Positions 25,302 through 32,004 of a stretch of DNA of 64,000 nt are shown piece after piece. The DNA is from Gemmiger sp. An194 (GTDB lineage Bacteria; Bacillota; Clostridia; Oscillospirales; Ruminococcaceae): assembly GCF_002160145.1 (NCBI RefSeq), contig NZ_NFKA01000012.1, positions 37,114-101,113 of the forward strand, in the 5' to 3' direction. Numbering within the stretch: the stretch's first letter is position 1; every line of letters starts with the position of its first letter. The notes beneath the pieces were generated by a model. It saw nothing but the letters and a program-made list of their open reading frames with translations, made no database searches and was not told where the DNA came from. Both the position numbers and the translations under genes were made by a program.

Positions 25302-25925
25302 TCACTTTAAGTATTTTTCCAGATAGTTCGCGCTGGTGGGGCCGCTGGTGCTTTTGAGCACAAAGCGCTCGCCCTCCAGCTCCAGCTCGGCGGCGGCGCA
25401 GTTGCCCAGGCCCACGCTCCAGTAGTCCTTCATATCAAGGCCCAGCTCGGCGGTGAGCAGAGCGTGCAGCGCCGCGCCATGGCTCACTGCCAGCACGGTC
25501 TGGCCCCGGTGGGCCTGTTTCACGTAAGCCGTAAAATCGCTCACCCGGGCCATCAGAGCGGGCAGGCTCTCGCCGCCCGGGGCGGGCACAAAGTGGGCCG
25601 GGTCCGCGAAGAAGGGGGCGAAGTCGTCGCCCAGGGTGCGGGGGGCCTTGCCCTCCCAGTCGCCGAAGGCGATCTCCTTGATGCGCTCGTCGGTGCGTAC
25701 TTTTTCGGCGGGCCAGCCGCTCACCAGCACGGCGGTCTCCACCGCGCGGCTTAAGGGGCTGGAATACACCGCGTCAAACTGCACGCCGGAAAGCCGCTGC
25801 CGGGCTTCCTCGGCCTGGCTGCGGCCGGTGTCGTTCAAAGGGATGTCCGTCTGACCCTGCAGACGGCCCGCCAGATTCCAGTCGGTCTGGCCGTGGCGCA
25901 CAAGATAAAGCCGGGTAGGCTGCAT
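25302..25925 (-). CDS. Histidine phosphatase family (phosphoglycerate mutase-like) protein
   Basis: 207 residues. The catalytic LYLVRHGQTDWN is at the N-terminus, then YSSPLSRAVETA, the acid region EIAFGDWEGK, and the second histidine in VLAVSHGAALHALL. It is a cofactor-independent phosphohydrolase of the RHG family; a specific substrate cannot be given. The ATG at 25925 has AAGGAAG at a good distance; an upstream in-frame GTG would leave no space for a ribosome site. Confidence 0.88.
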   Translation of the reverse strand: MQPTRLYLVRHGQTDWNLAGRLQGQTDIPLNDTGRSQAEEARQRLSGVQFDAVYSSPLSRAVETAVLVSGWPAEKVRTDERIKEIAFGDWEGKAPRTLGDDFAPFFADPAHFVPAPGGESLPALMARVSDFTAYVKQAHRGQTVLAVSHGAALHALLTAELGLDMKDYWSVGLGNCAAAELELEGERFVLKSTSGPTSANYLEKYLK

Positions 25926-25993
25926 GGGAATTTCCACTTCCTTCTATCTATAGTATAAGGGCGGCAGGGAAACCGGGGGAGAAAAGGGCAAAA

Positions 25994-26608
25994 TTACCAC
26001 TTGGCCTTGGTCTCAACTACCTTGCCCGCGATGAACAGCTGGTTGAGCTCCTCGCCGCGGATCACCTTTTCCTCATAGGCCGGGTTGAAGGGCTGCAGAA
26101 TCACCGCGTTGCCCCGCTGAATGTACTTTTTCAGGGTGCCCTCCCCCTCGCCGAAGACCATCACGCCCAGGTCGCCGTTTTCCAGGGTGGGCTGGCGGTG
26201 CACCAGAGCCAGGTCGCCGTCCTGAATGCGGGGCTCCATGCTGTCGCCCTTGACCACCAGATAAAAATAGTTGGCGGGGTCCTTCACGCAGGCGTATTCC
26301 ACCCCGTAGTCCTCCTCAAAGGCCAGCGAGCCGTAGCCTGCCCGCACGGTGCCGATCACCGGGATGGGGCTTTCCGCATAGGGCAGGGAAGGGGCCGCGG
26401 GTTCGGCGGGCTGCTCGCTGATGCCCAACAGGTAATCCGCCGAGGTTTCCAGCAGCTCGGCCAGACGGGCCAGAGTAGCGGGGTCCGGCGAGGAGCGGCC
26501 GGTCTCCCATTTGCCCACCGCCTGCTGGGTCACGCCCAGATGTTCGGAAAGGCTTTTCTGGCTCAGGCCCAGCTCCTTGCGCAGCTGCTTCAAGCGTTGT
26601 GGGAACAT
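25994..26608 (-). CDS. LexA/cI-like XRE-S24 repressor with self-cleavage domain
   Basis: 204 residues. The N-terminal XRE helix-turn-helix is RLKQLRKELGLSQKSLSEHLGV. The C-terminal S24 peptidase domain has a predicted cleavage bond A90-G91 (GTVRAGYG), nucleophile S123 (VVKGDSMEP) and general base lysine at 160 or 161 (GTLKKYI). This is the architecture of RecA-inducible repressors such as phage cI and some SOS regulators. Its native control region appears to have been split by an IS110 insertion immediately upstream: a divergent promoter pair with operators survives at 28246-28334, 1.6 kb away. Whether it controls a prophage remnant or an SOS-like regulon cannot be told. Confidence 0.9.
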   Translation of the reverse strand: MFPQRLKQLRKELGLSQKSLSEHLGVTQQAVGKWETGRSSPDPATLARLAELLETSADYLLGISEQPAEPAAPSLPYAESPIPVIGTVRAGYGSLAFEEDYGVEYACVKDPANYFYLVVKGDSMEPRIQDGDLALVHRQPTLENGDLGVMVFGEGEGTLKKYIQRGNAVILQPFNPAYEEKVIRGEELNQLFIAGKVVETKAKW

Positions 26609-26610
26609 GT

Positions 26611-26626
26611 GTGAACACTCCTATTA
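26611..26626 (-). repeat. 16-bp sequence shared with the radical SAM promoter region
   Basis: On the minus strand TAATAGGAGTGTTCAC includes the AGGAG ribosome site of the S24 repressor gene and ends two bases before its ATG. The identical sequence lies at 24942-24957 in the opposite orientation. Confidence 0.6.
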
Positions 26627-26639
26627 CAATAAATTTGGA

Positions 26640-26860
26640 CAGGAAAGCCGTGCAGCCAGTCCGGCTTTCCTTCCATCTCGTGCCTAAGCTACAATGAGAG
26701 GAGCAACTGGCTGACCAACCACTCCTTGGGCTTTAATGTCCGTAAGAAAGACTGTCAGCCATCCTCTTGTTGCAGCGTTCGATTTAAGCAGGTTGAGCCT
26801 ACCGGATACCGGGGAGTTCGTGTTACCCAATAGATTGAATCGGCAGCGAGAAAAGATGGA
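26640..26860 (+). ncRNA. Candidate IS110 bridge RNA region
   Basis: The non-coding left end holds a 9-bp hairpin (GGAAAGCCG 26642-26650 with CGGCTTTCC 26662-26670). Next is a longer stem-loop closed by TGGCTGAC (26708-26715) and GTCAGCCA (26754-26761) around a 38-base loop. A third begins near CGATT and closes with AATCG (about 26780-26853). A leading hairpin followed by two large internal-loop hairpins is the shape expected of bridge RNA target- and donor-binding loops. The boundaries are estimates. Confidence 0.4.
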
Positions 26861-26896
26861 ACCCGGTTGCAGATTCGTTGTATTGGAGGAATGTGA

Positions 26897-28105
26897 ATGA
26901 ACTGCGTTGGCATCGATGTTTCGAAGGGCAAGAGCACGATTGCAGTCATGCGCCCTTTTGGAGAGGTGGTAGTCTCACCCTTTGAGGTGCTTCACACCGA
27001 CAGCGAACTGAGCGAGCTGGCAAGGCTGCTCAAAAGCCTGAACGGTGAGACCCGTGTGGTGATGGAATCCACGGGCAATTACCATACGCCGGTGGCCTGG
27101 CTGCTCCACGGCGCGGGGCTTTATGTTTCCGTAGTCAATGCAATGCTGGTGCACGACTACGGGAACAACAGTTTAAGACGGGGCAAGACCGACAAGAAGG
27201 ATGCCGTGAAGCTGGCCAACTACGGTCTTGACCACTGGCTCACACTTCCGAGATATGTCCCGGAAGAGGATGCCCGGCTCATGCTGAAGACCTGCTACCG
27301 GCAGTACCAACAGTATTCCAAAGTACAGACCATGCTGAAAAACAACTTGATCTCCCTGCTGGACACCGCTTTCCCTGATGCAAACCGCCTGTTTACCAGT
27401 CCGCCCCGCGCCGATGGCAGCGAAAAGTGGGTGGACTTTGTAGCTGCTTTCTGGCATTGCGAATGTGTCTGTGGCCTGTCTAAGAAAGCCTTTACCACCA
27501 AGTACCAGAAGTGGTGCAGAAAGCACGGCTACAATTTCAGTGAAGATAAGGCGCTGGACATTTATGTCTCCGCCTGTGGACGCTTCGGTGTCATGCCGAA
27601 AACAAAGACCGCAAAACTTTTGGTAGAACAGGCCATTTCCCAACTCCAGGCAACTTCCGCCGCATTAGCTGCTCTCAAACAGGAGATGCAGTCTCTGGCT
27701 GCTTCTCTGCCGGAATATCCTGTAGTGATGGGGATGTTTGGTGTTGGCCCCACACTCGGCCCCCAACTCATAGCTGAAATTGGCGATGTGCGCCGTTTTC
27801 ATTCCAAGAAAGCGCTGGTGGCCTTTGCAGGTATTGACGCCCCGCCCTACCAATCCGGCCAAATAGATGTCCGCAGCCGCAGCATTTCCAAGCGGGGATC
27901 TGCCTCCCTGCGCAGGACACTTTTTCTGGTGATGGGCGTCCTCCTGCAATGCGCTCCAATGGATGAGCCGGTCTACCAGTTCATGAACAAGAAACGCTCT
28001 GAGGGCAAGCCATACCGTGTCTACATGATGGCATCCGCCAACAAGTTCCTGCGCATCTACTACGCTTCTGTGAAAGCCTACTTGGATTCTCTGGAGCACA
28101 ACTAA
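26897..28105 (+). CDS. IS110-family transposase (DEDD recombinase)
   Basis: 402 residues. The N-terminal RuvC-like DEDD domain has CVGIDVSKGKSTIAV, VVMESTGNYHTPVAW and RGKTDKKDAVKLA. The C-terminal Transposase_20 domain has GMFGVGPTLGPQLIAEIGD, FAGIDAPPYQSG and SKRGSASLRRTLF, containing the conserved serine. This bipartite enzyme recombines DNA guided by a bridge RNA. The ATG at 26897 follows TTGGAGGA. No frameshift or stop interrupts it, so the copy may be active. Confidence 0.95.
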   Translation: MNCVGIDVSKGKSTIAVMRPFGEVVVSPFEVLHTDSELSELARLLKSLNGETRVVMESTGNYHTPVAWLLHGAGLYVSVVNAMLVHDYGNNSLRRGKTDKKDAVKLANYGLDHWLTLPRYVPEEDARLMLKTCYRQYQQYSKVQTMLKNNLISLLDTAFPDANRLFTSPPRADGSEKWVDFVAAFWHCECVCGLSKKAFTTKYQKWCRKHGYNFSEDKALDIYVSACGRFGVMPKTKTAKLLVEQAISQLQATSAALAALKQEMQSLAASLPEYPVVMGMFGVGPTLGPQLIAEIGDVRRFHSKKALVAFAGIDAPPYQSGQIDVRSRSISKRGSASLRRTLFLVMGVLLQCAPMDEPVYQFMNKKRSEGKPYRVYMMASANKFLRIYYASVKAYLDSLEHN

Positions 28106-28245
28106 TTTTCGTGTCATACCATCTGGCTGGCCGCCGTTTCGATTTTGAGATGCTCAGCGGCTTGATTTTGTGTTGCCTTTTTGCCGCTCCCACAAATCTG
28201 AAATTTCTACTTGACTTTTGTTAGCAGGTCTTTCTTGCTGGCTTC

Positions 28246-28274
28246 ATTATACAACTAAAAATTGTTCTTGTAAA
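28246..28274 (-). promoter_or_regulatory. Minus-strand promoter now separated from the S24 repressor gene
   Basis: TTTACA (28269-28274) and TATAAT (28246-28251) on the minus strand, 17 bp apart. The spacer holds AACAATTTTTAGTTG, similar to the operator of the divergent promoter. It points toward the S24 repressor gene but now reads through the IS110 element first. Confidence 0.6.
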
Positions 28275-28305
28275 TAAAATACGCGAAAAAGTTGTGAAAA
28301 TACCA

Positions 28306-28334
28306 TTGACAACAACTGACGGTTGTTGTAGAAT
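28306..28334 (+). promoter_or_regulatory. Operator-containing promoter of the small membrane protein gene
   Basis: TTGACA (28306-28311) and TAGAAT (28329-28334) are 17 bp apart. A 7-bp inverted repeat CAACAAC/GTTGTTG (28310-28316 and 28322-28328) fills the spacer, and a further CAACAAC lies at 28342-28348. The bases TAGAATGAAGCCAC nearly repeat those of the prophage promoter at 41474 (TAGAATGAATCCAC). Confidence 0.7.
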
Positions 28335-28396
28335 GAAGCCACAACAACCAGTCAGGCCACGAAACGGGGCCGGCAGTGCAAAGGAGCGGTTCTGAG

Positions 28397-28648
28397 ATGA
28401 AACGAATGATCTGTGATTCCATGCTGGTGCTGGGCGCTCTGGCCTTCGTTGTGGTGGCGGGCGCGGCGGTGGAGGGCACCATGCCTCTGGCGGCCGCGCT
28501 GGGCCTGATGGCTCTGCTGGCCGGGGGCATGCGCGGCATTGCCCGGCTGGAAAAGCCCCGGGCCGTCTGCCGGGTGCGCCATGGGCGGGGCCGTTATCGC
28601 CGCCCCGCTCCCCGGCCCCGGAAGGCCGAGGCACTGCGGGCGGCCTGA
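28397..28648 (+). CDS. Small membrane protein with basic tail, divergent from the S24 repressor
   Basis: 83 residues from an ATG behind AAGGAG. Two hydrophobic helices (about 8-25 and 29-47) are followed by a strongly basic C-terminus (RVRHGRGRYRRPAPRPRKAE). I do not recognise the family. Its promoter contains an obvious operator, and before the IS110 insertion it would have been the divergent neighbour of a LexA-like repressor. That is the position occupied in many bacteria by damage-induced small membrane inhibitors of division. Function is inference only. Confidence 0.5.
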   Translation: MKRMICDSMLVLGALAFVVVAGAAVEGTMPLAAALGLMALLAGGMRGIARLEKPRAVCRVRHGRGRYRRPAPRPRKAEALRAA

Positions 28649-28659
28649 GAAAGAGTGTT

Positions 28660-28705
28660 CGGTGCACCTCGCGCCCCCCTTGCGGGGTGTACCGGCGCTT
28701 TTTTA
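28660..28705 (+). terminator. Terminator after the small membrane protein gene
   Basis: CGGTGCACC (28660-28668) pairs with GGTGTACCG (28686-28694) with inner CGC/GCG pairs. GCGCTTTTTT follows. Confidence 0.7.
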
Positions 28706-28735
28706 AAAAATGTTCGATTTTTTTAAAAAAGATGG

Positions 28736-28764
28736 TTGACAAACCTGTGACCCTGTGATAACAT
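28736..28764 (+). promoter_or_regulatory. Promoter of the tRNA-Ser pair
   Basis: TTGACA (28736-28741) and TAACAT (28759-28764) are 17 bp apart, about 40 bp before the first tRNA. Confidence 0.7.
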
Positions 28765-28804
28765 AGATAACGCACTAGCGATGGCGTGTGTGATGGCCAC
28801 TCTT

Positions 28805-28891
28805 GGAGAGGTGTCCGAGTGGTTTAAGGAGCCGGTCTTGAAAACCGGTGACCCGCAAGGGCCGTGGGTTCGAATCCCACCCTCTCCGCCA
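28805..28891 (+). tRNA. tRNA-Ser (anticodon TGA)
   Basis: Acceptor arms GGAGAGG and CCTCTCC, discriminator G and encoded CCA. The anticodon loop CTTGAAA gives TGA. A long variable arm (GTGACCCGCAAGGGCC) and GGTTCGAATCC T-arm mark a class II serine tRNA. Confidence 0.95.
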
Positions 28892-28926
28892 TTTTTAATT
28901 TCATATTTTGATATGGACTTTGCTCT

Positions 28927-29017
28927 GGAGAAGTACTCAAGAGGTCGAAGAGGCGCCCCTGCTAAGGGCGTAGGTCGGGAAACCGGCGCGAGGGTTCAAA
29001 TCCCTCCTTCTCCGCCA
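28927..29017 (+). tRNA. tRNA-Ser (anticodon GCT)
   Basis: Acceptor arms GGAGAAG and CTTCTCC, discriminator G and encoded CCA. The anticodon stem CGCCC/GGGCG encloses CTGCTAA, giving GCT. The long variable arm GTAGGTCGGGAAACCGGC is typical of class II serine tRNA. Confidence 0.95.
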
Positions 29018-29057
29018 AAAACCCCGAACGCATTTGCGTTCGGGGTTTTCCTTTTTC
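29018..29057 (+). terminator. Terminator of the tRNA operon
   Basis: AAAACCCCGAACGC pairs with GCGTTCGGGGTTTT, followed by CCTTTTTC. Confidence 0.9.
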
Positions 29058-29489
29058 ACTCTTCACTGAAGCTGCCAAAAGGGAGATTGGAAGTGAACAG
29101 CGAGCAGTGAAGAAGAAAGGTGTGCCGCAGAGCACTTTTTCCACATGCGGGCTTGTTTTCTGTGGAAAATCCGCTGCCGCCGAAGGGCTGCAGCTGTGCC
29201 AGAAAACATTCCCCGGAAGCCGGGCCGGAAACAGGCTGCAGAAAAATCGCCGGGTTCGCCTGCAAAATCACCAGTAGATCAACGCCTTTTATGCCAAAAT
29301 AGCAGCAGTTCGTGAAAAATAAAACCGTTTTTCACAATTTGATATACTTTATTGTAAAGAGTAGTGTATAATGTACAGCAGGATTCTTTCAACCTTATTA
29401 TGATCATAAAAAATGCAGGGGCCGAAAAGCCGATGAGGCTGTGTGGTGGGTAAAGGCACCCTGCAGGGGAAAGCGAGAGGTATCGTTGT
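29058..29489 (+). promoter_or_regulatory. Non-coding stretch with the pyrophosphatase promoter
   Basis: About 430 bp without a convincing gene. The only clear signal is a TATAAT -10 (29367-29372) with a TG directly before it and AT-rich DNA upstream (29300-29366). The -35 is poor. The leader to the ATG at 29490 is about 110 nt and shows no recognised riboswitch. Confidence 0.45.
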
Positions 29490-31154
29490 ATGGATCAGAC
29501 CAATACCAAACGTAAGATCATGGTAATCGGCCACCGCAACCCGGATACGGATTCCATCTGCTCGGCCATTGCCTATGCCAACCTGAAAAACAAGACCGTG
29601 GGCCCCTGGCACGAGGCCTGCCGCGCAGGCGAGATCAACCAGGAGACCGCCTTCGTGCTCAAGCGCTTTGGCACCAAGACCCCCCGCCGCTGCCTGAACG
29701 TGAGCGCTCAGGTGCAGGACATCGACATCCGCCCTGTGCCCGGCGTTCTGGGCGACACCACCATGCGCCGGGTCTGGGAGACCATGCGCGACACCCAGGC
29801 CAACAGCCAGCCCATCGTGGACGAGAAGGGCATGCTGCAGGGCCTGATCACCCTGGGCGATCTGGCTGTGGCCAACATGGACAGCCTGGATACCCACGCC
29901 CTGAGCAACGCCCGCACTCCCATCAAAAACGTGGTGGAGGTTCTGGGCGGCACCGTGCTGGCCGGCGACACCAGCGGCTATTTTGAGAAAGGTAAGATCG
30001 TCATCGGCGCCTCCAGCCCCGAAGTGCTGGAGACCACCATGGAGGCCGGAGACATCGTGCTGGTGGCCAACCGCTACGAGACCCAGCTGTGCGCCATCGA
30101 GATGGGCGCCGCCTGCGTGGTGGTGTGCATGGAGTCCGCCGTGGCCAAGACCATTGTGAAGCTGGCCGCCGAGCGCGGCTGCCTGCTCATCAGCAGCCCC
30201 TACGACACCTATGCCGTTTCCTGCCTGATCAAGCAGAGCGTGCCCGTAAGCACCCACATGACCCCCCGCGACAAGCTGCGCACCTTCCTGCCCAGCACCC
30301 CCGTGGATGAAGTGAAGAAGGTCATGAGTAAGGTGCGCGACAACTACTTCCCGGTGCACACTGCCGCCGGCAAGTATCTGGGCCTCATCAGCCGCCGTAA
30401 CCTGCTGAACCTGCAGCGCAAGCGGCTGATCCTGGTGGACCACAACGAGAAGACCCAGTGTGTAGACGGCTGGGAAGAGGCCGACATCCTGGAGGTGGTG
30501 GACCATCACCGCCTGGGCAGCCTGGAGACCAGCCAGCCTGTGTTCTTCCGCAACCAGCCGGTGGGCTGCACCTGCACCATTGTGTACCAGATGTACCAGG
30601 AGCAGGGCGTGGAGATCGAGCCCCACATTGCGGGCCTGATGCTCAGCGCCATTCTGTCCGACACGCTGTGCTTCCGTTCTCCCACCTGCACCCCCGTGGA
30701 CGAGGCTGCCGCCCGTGCGCTGGCCAAGATCGCCGGGGTCGAGCCCGAGGCGCTGGCCAACGAGATCTTCGAGGCTGGCGAGAATCTGGAGGGCCGTGCC
30801 GCTGAGGACGTGTTCTTCCAGGACTTCAAGATCTTTACCCATGGTGATCTTCGCTTTGGCGTGGGCCAGGGCAGCTACATGAGCGAAAAGAACCGCCAGC
30901 GTGCTGCCGAGCTGCTGCGCCCCTATCTGCCCGAGGCCCTCAAGCGCGAGGGCGTGCAGATGATCTTCTTCATGCTCACCAGCGTGAAGGAGCAGTCCAG
31001 CAAGGTGCTGTTCTGCGGCGAGGGCGCCGAGCAGCTGATCGGCACCGCCTTCCGCTGCGAGCGGGACACCGACGGCAGCGTGGTTCTGCCCGGCGTGGTC
31101 AGCCGCAAAAAGCAGATGATCCCCGCCATGCTGGATACGCTGGCCCAGATGTGA
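29490..31154 (+). CDS. Family II manganese-dependent inorganic pyrophosphatase with regulatory CBS/DRTGG insert
   Basis: 554 residues. The N-terminal DHH domain carries GHRNPDTDSICSAIAYA; its second half continues after the insert with VVDHHRLG (D338-H339-H340). Between them lie CBS-like motifs (QPIVDEKGMLQGLITLGDLA and a second near YFPVHTAAGKYLGLIS) flanking a DRTGG-like domain at about 150-260. The C-terminal DHHA2 domain ends with substrate-binding RKKQM. This domain order is that of nucleotide-regulated pyrophosphatases of Clostridia, which hydrolyse PPi and are inhibited or activated by adenine nucleotides at the CBS pair. Confidence 0.93.
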   Translation: MDQTNTKRKIMVIGHRNPDTDSICSAIAYANLKNKTVGPWHEACRAGEINQETAFVLKRFGTKTPRRCLNVSAQVQDIDIRPVPGVLGDTTMRRVWETMRDTQANSQPIVDEKGMLQGLITLGDLAVANMDSLDTHALSNARTPIKNVVEVLGGTVLAGDTSGYFEKGKIVIGASSPEVLETTMEAGDIVLVANRYETQLCAIEMGAACVVVCMESAVAKTIVKLAAERGCLLISSPYDTYAVSCLIKQSVPVSTHMTPRDKLRTFLPSTPVDEVKKVMSKVRDNYFPVHTAAGKYLGLISRRNLLNLQRKRLILVDHNEKTQCVDGWEEADILEVVDHHRLGSLETSQPVFFRNQPVGCTCTIVYQMYQEQGVEIEPHIAGLMLSAILSDTLCFRSPTCTPVDEAAARALAKIAGVEPEALANEIFEAGENLEGRAAEDVFFQDFKIFTHGDLRFGVGQGSYMSEKNRQRAAELLRPYLPEALKREGVQMIFFMLTSVKEQSSKVLFCGEGAEQLIGTAFRCERDTDGSVVLPGVVSRKKQMIPAMLDTLAQM

Positions 31155-31202
31155 TCCGGGCTTGCCGCAGGCAAAACAGCGGAATTTCTGTTTCAATCCA
31201 TC

Positions 31203-31243
31203 CCCGCCGCCGGTTATGTTCAGCCGGCGGCGGGCTTTTTTTG
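31203..31243 (+). terminator. Terminator of the pyrophosphatase gene
   Basis: CCCGCCGCCGG pairs with CCGGCGGCGGG and is followed by CTTTTTTTG. Confidence 0.92.
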
Positions 31244-31304
31244 TAAAAGGCGCAAAAAATCGCTGAAAAGTATCAAATTATTGCGTCAAATAGAAAAAGA
31301 AAAA

Positions 31305-31333
31305 TTGTAAACTGCGTGAGATTTTGATATGAT
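31305..31333 (+). promoter_or_regulatory. Promoter of the ICMT-like/GH3/HD-GYP operon
   Basis: TTGTAA (31305-31310) and TATGAT (31328-31333) are 17 bp apart. The -10 continues TATGATTAAAATA, identical to the EPS operon promoter at 2399. Confidence 0.65.
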
Positions 31334-31347
31334 TAAAATAACGCGAT

Positions 31348-31411
31348 AAAACGCGGGAACAGGGGAAAAGTAAAACGTTTGCCCACTGGAAGCGGTCAGT
31401 TCCCGCGTTTT
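31348..31411 (+). promoter_or_regulatory. Leader stem-loop with 13-bp perfect arms
   Basis: AAAACGCGGGAAC (31348-31360) and GTTCCCGCGTTTT (31399-31411) can pair around a 38-base loop just before the GAGGAAGGA ribosome-site region of the operon. The 3' arm ends in TTTT followed by GAGG, so it is more likely to affect translation or RNA stability than to terminate. Confidence 0.5.
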
Positions 31412-31431
31412 GAGGAAGGAATGGAAAGAGG

Positions 31432-32004
31432 ATGGAGTTTGTGCTGGGAACGGCGGCGTTTGCTGCCTTTTTTGCCTACGACGTGAACAGCGTGCGCCCG
31501 GTACGGCCCTGGTTCCACCGGCTGTTTGCGGTGGGCTGCGTGCTGCTGGCCGCAGCCACCGGGTTGCTGGTGTGGAACTGCCGGGCTTTTTTTGCGTTCA
31601 GCGGTGCGGCGCTGGCGCTGGGGGTGCTGGCAGCGGTGTTTTTGGCCCTGATGGTCTACACCCTGTTTTTTGCGCTGCCCTTCAGCGCCACTTACCTGGA
31701 AGAAAACGCCCCCCGAAAGGCTTATACGGGGGGCATGTACGCGCTGTGCCGCCACCCCGGCGTGCTCTGGTTCGCCGGGGCATATTTATGCCTGGGGCTG
31801 CTGCTGGGCGCGCCCAAAGCGGCGGTGTTCGCCCTGGTCATGACCGGGCTGAACATCGCTTACGTTCTGTTTCAGGACTGCTGGACCTTTCCCAAAAGCT
31901 TTGTGAACTATGAGGAATACCGCCGCACCACGCCCTTTCTGCTGCCCACGCCGGGCAGTGCCGTGCGCTGTGTGCGGACCTGGAAGGGGGGCGCGGAGCA
32001 ATGA
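31432..32004 (+). CDS. ICMT/phospholipid methyltransferase-like membrane protein
   Basis: 190 residues with about five hydrophobic helices. The C-terminal signature YALCRHPGVLWFAG followed by FVNYEEYRRTTPFLLP matches the cofactor-binding RHP and Y-E-x-Y motifs of isoprenylcysteine carboxyl methyltransferase-like and NnrU-like membrane methyltransferases. The substrate is unknown; in bacteria these proteins methylate lipids or other small hydrophobic molecules. It overlaps the acyl-adenylase gene by 4 bp (ATGA), so the two act from one transcript. Confidence 0.65.
   Translation: MEFVLGTAAFAAFFAYDVNSVRPVRPWFHRLFAVGCVLLAAATGLLVWNCRAFFAFSGAALALGVLAAVFLALMVYTLFFALPFSATYLEENAPRKAYTGGMYALCRHPGVLWFAGAYLCLGLLLGAPKAAVFALVMTGLNIAYVLFQDCWTFPKSFVNYEEYRRTTPFLLPTPGSAVRCVRTWKGGAEQ

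Larger units (their letters stand above)
26630..28240 (+). mobile_element. IS110-family insertion sequence (ends approximate)
   Basis: The element holds one transposase gene with about 260 bp of non-coding DNA upstream and about 130 bp downstream. The long 5' non-coding end is the layout of the IS110 group, where a bridge RNA is encoded upstream of the transposase. IS110 elements lack long terminal inverted repeats and make little or no target duplication, so exact ends cannot be read here. They are bounded by the repressor gene at 26608 and by the promoter that starts at 28246. Confidence 0.75.

Noticed and set aside
29349..31196. Minus-strand open frame of 615 codons opposite the pyrophosphatase gene
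   Set aside because: Antisense shadow of a GC-rich gene with low-complexity His/Ala/Gly/Leu composition and no ribosome site or family signature.
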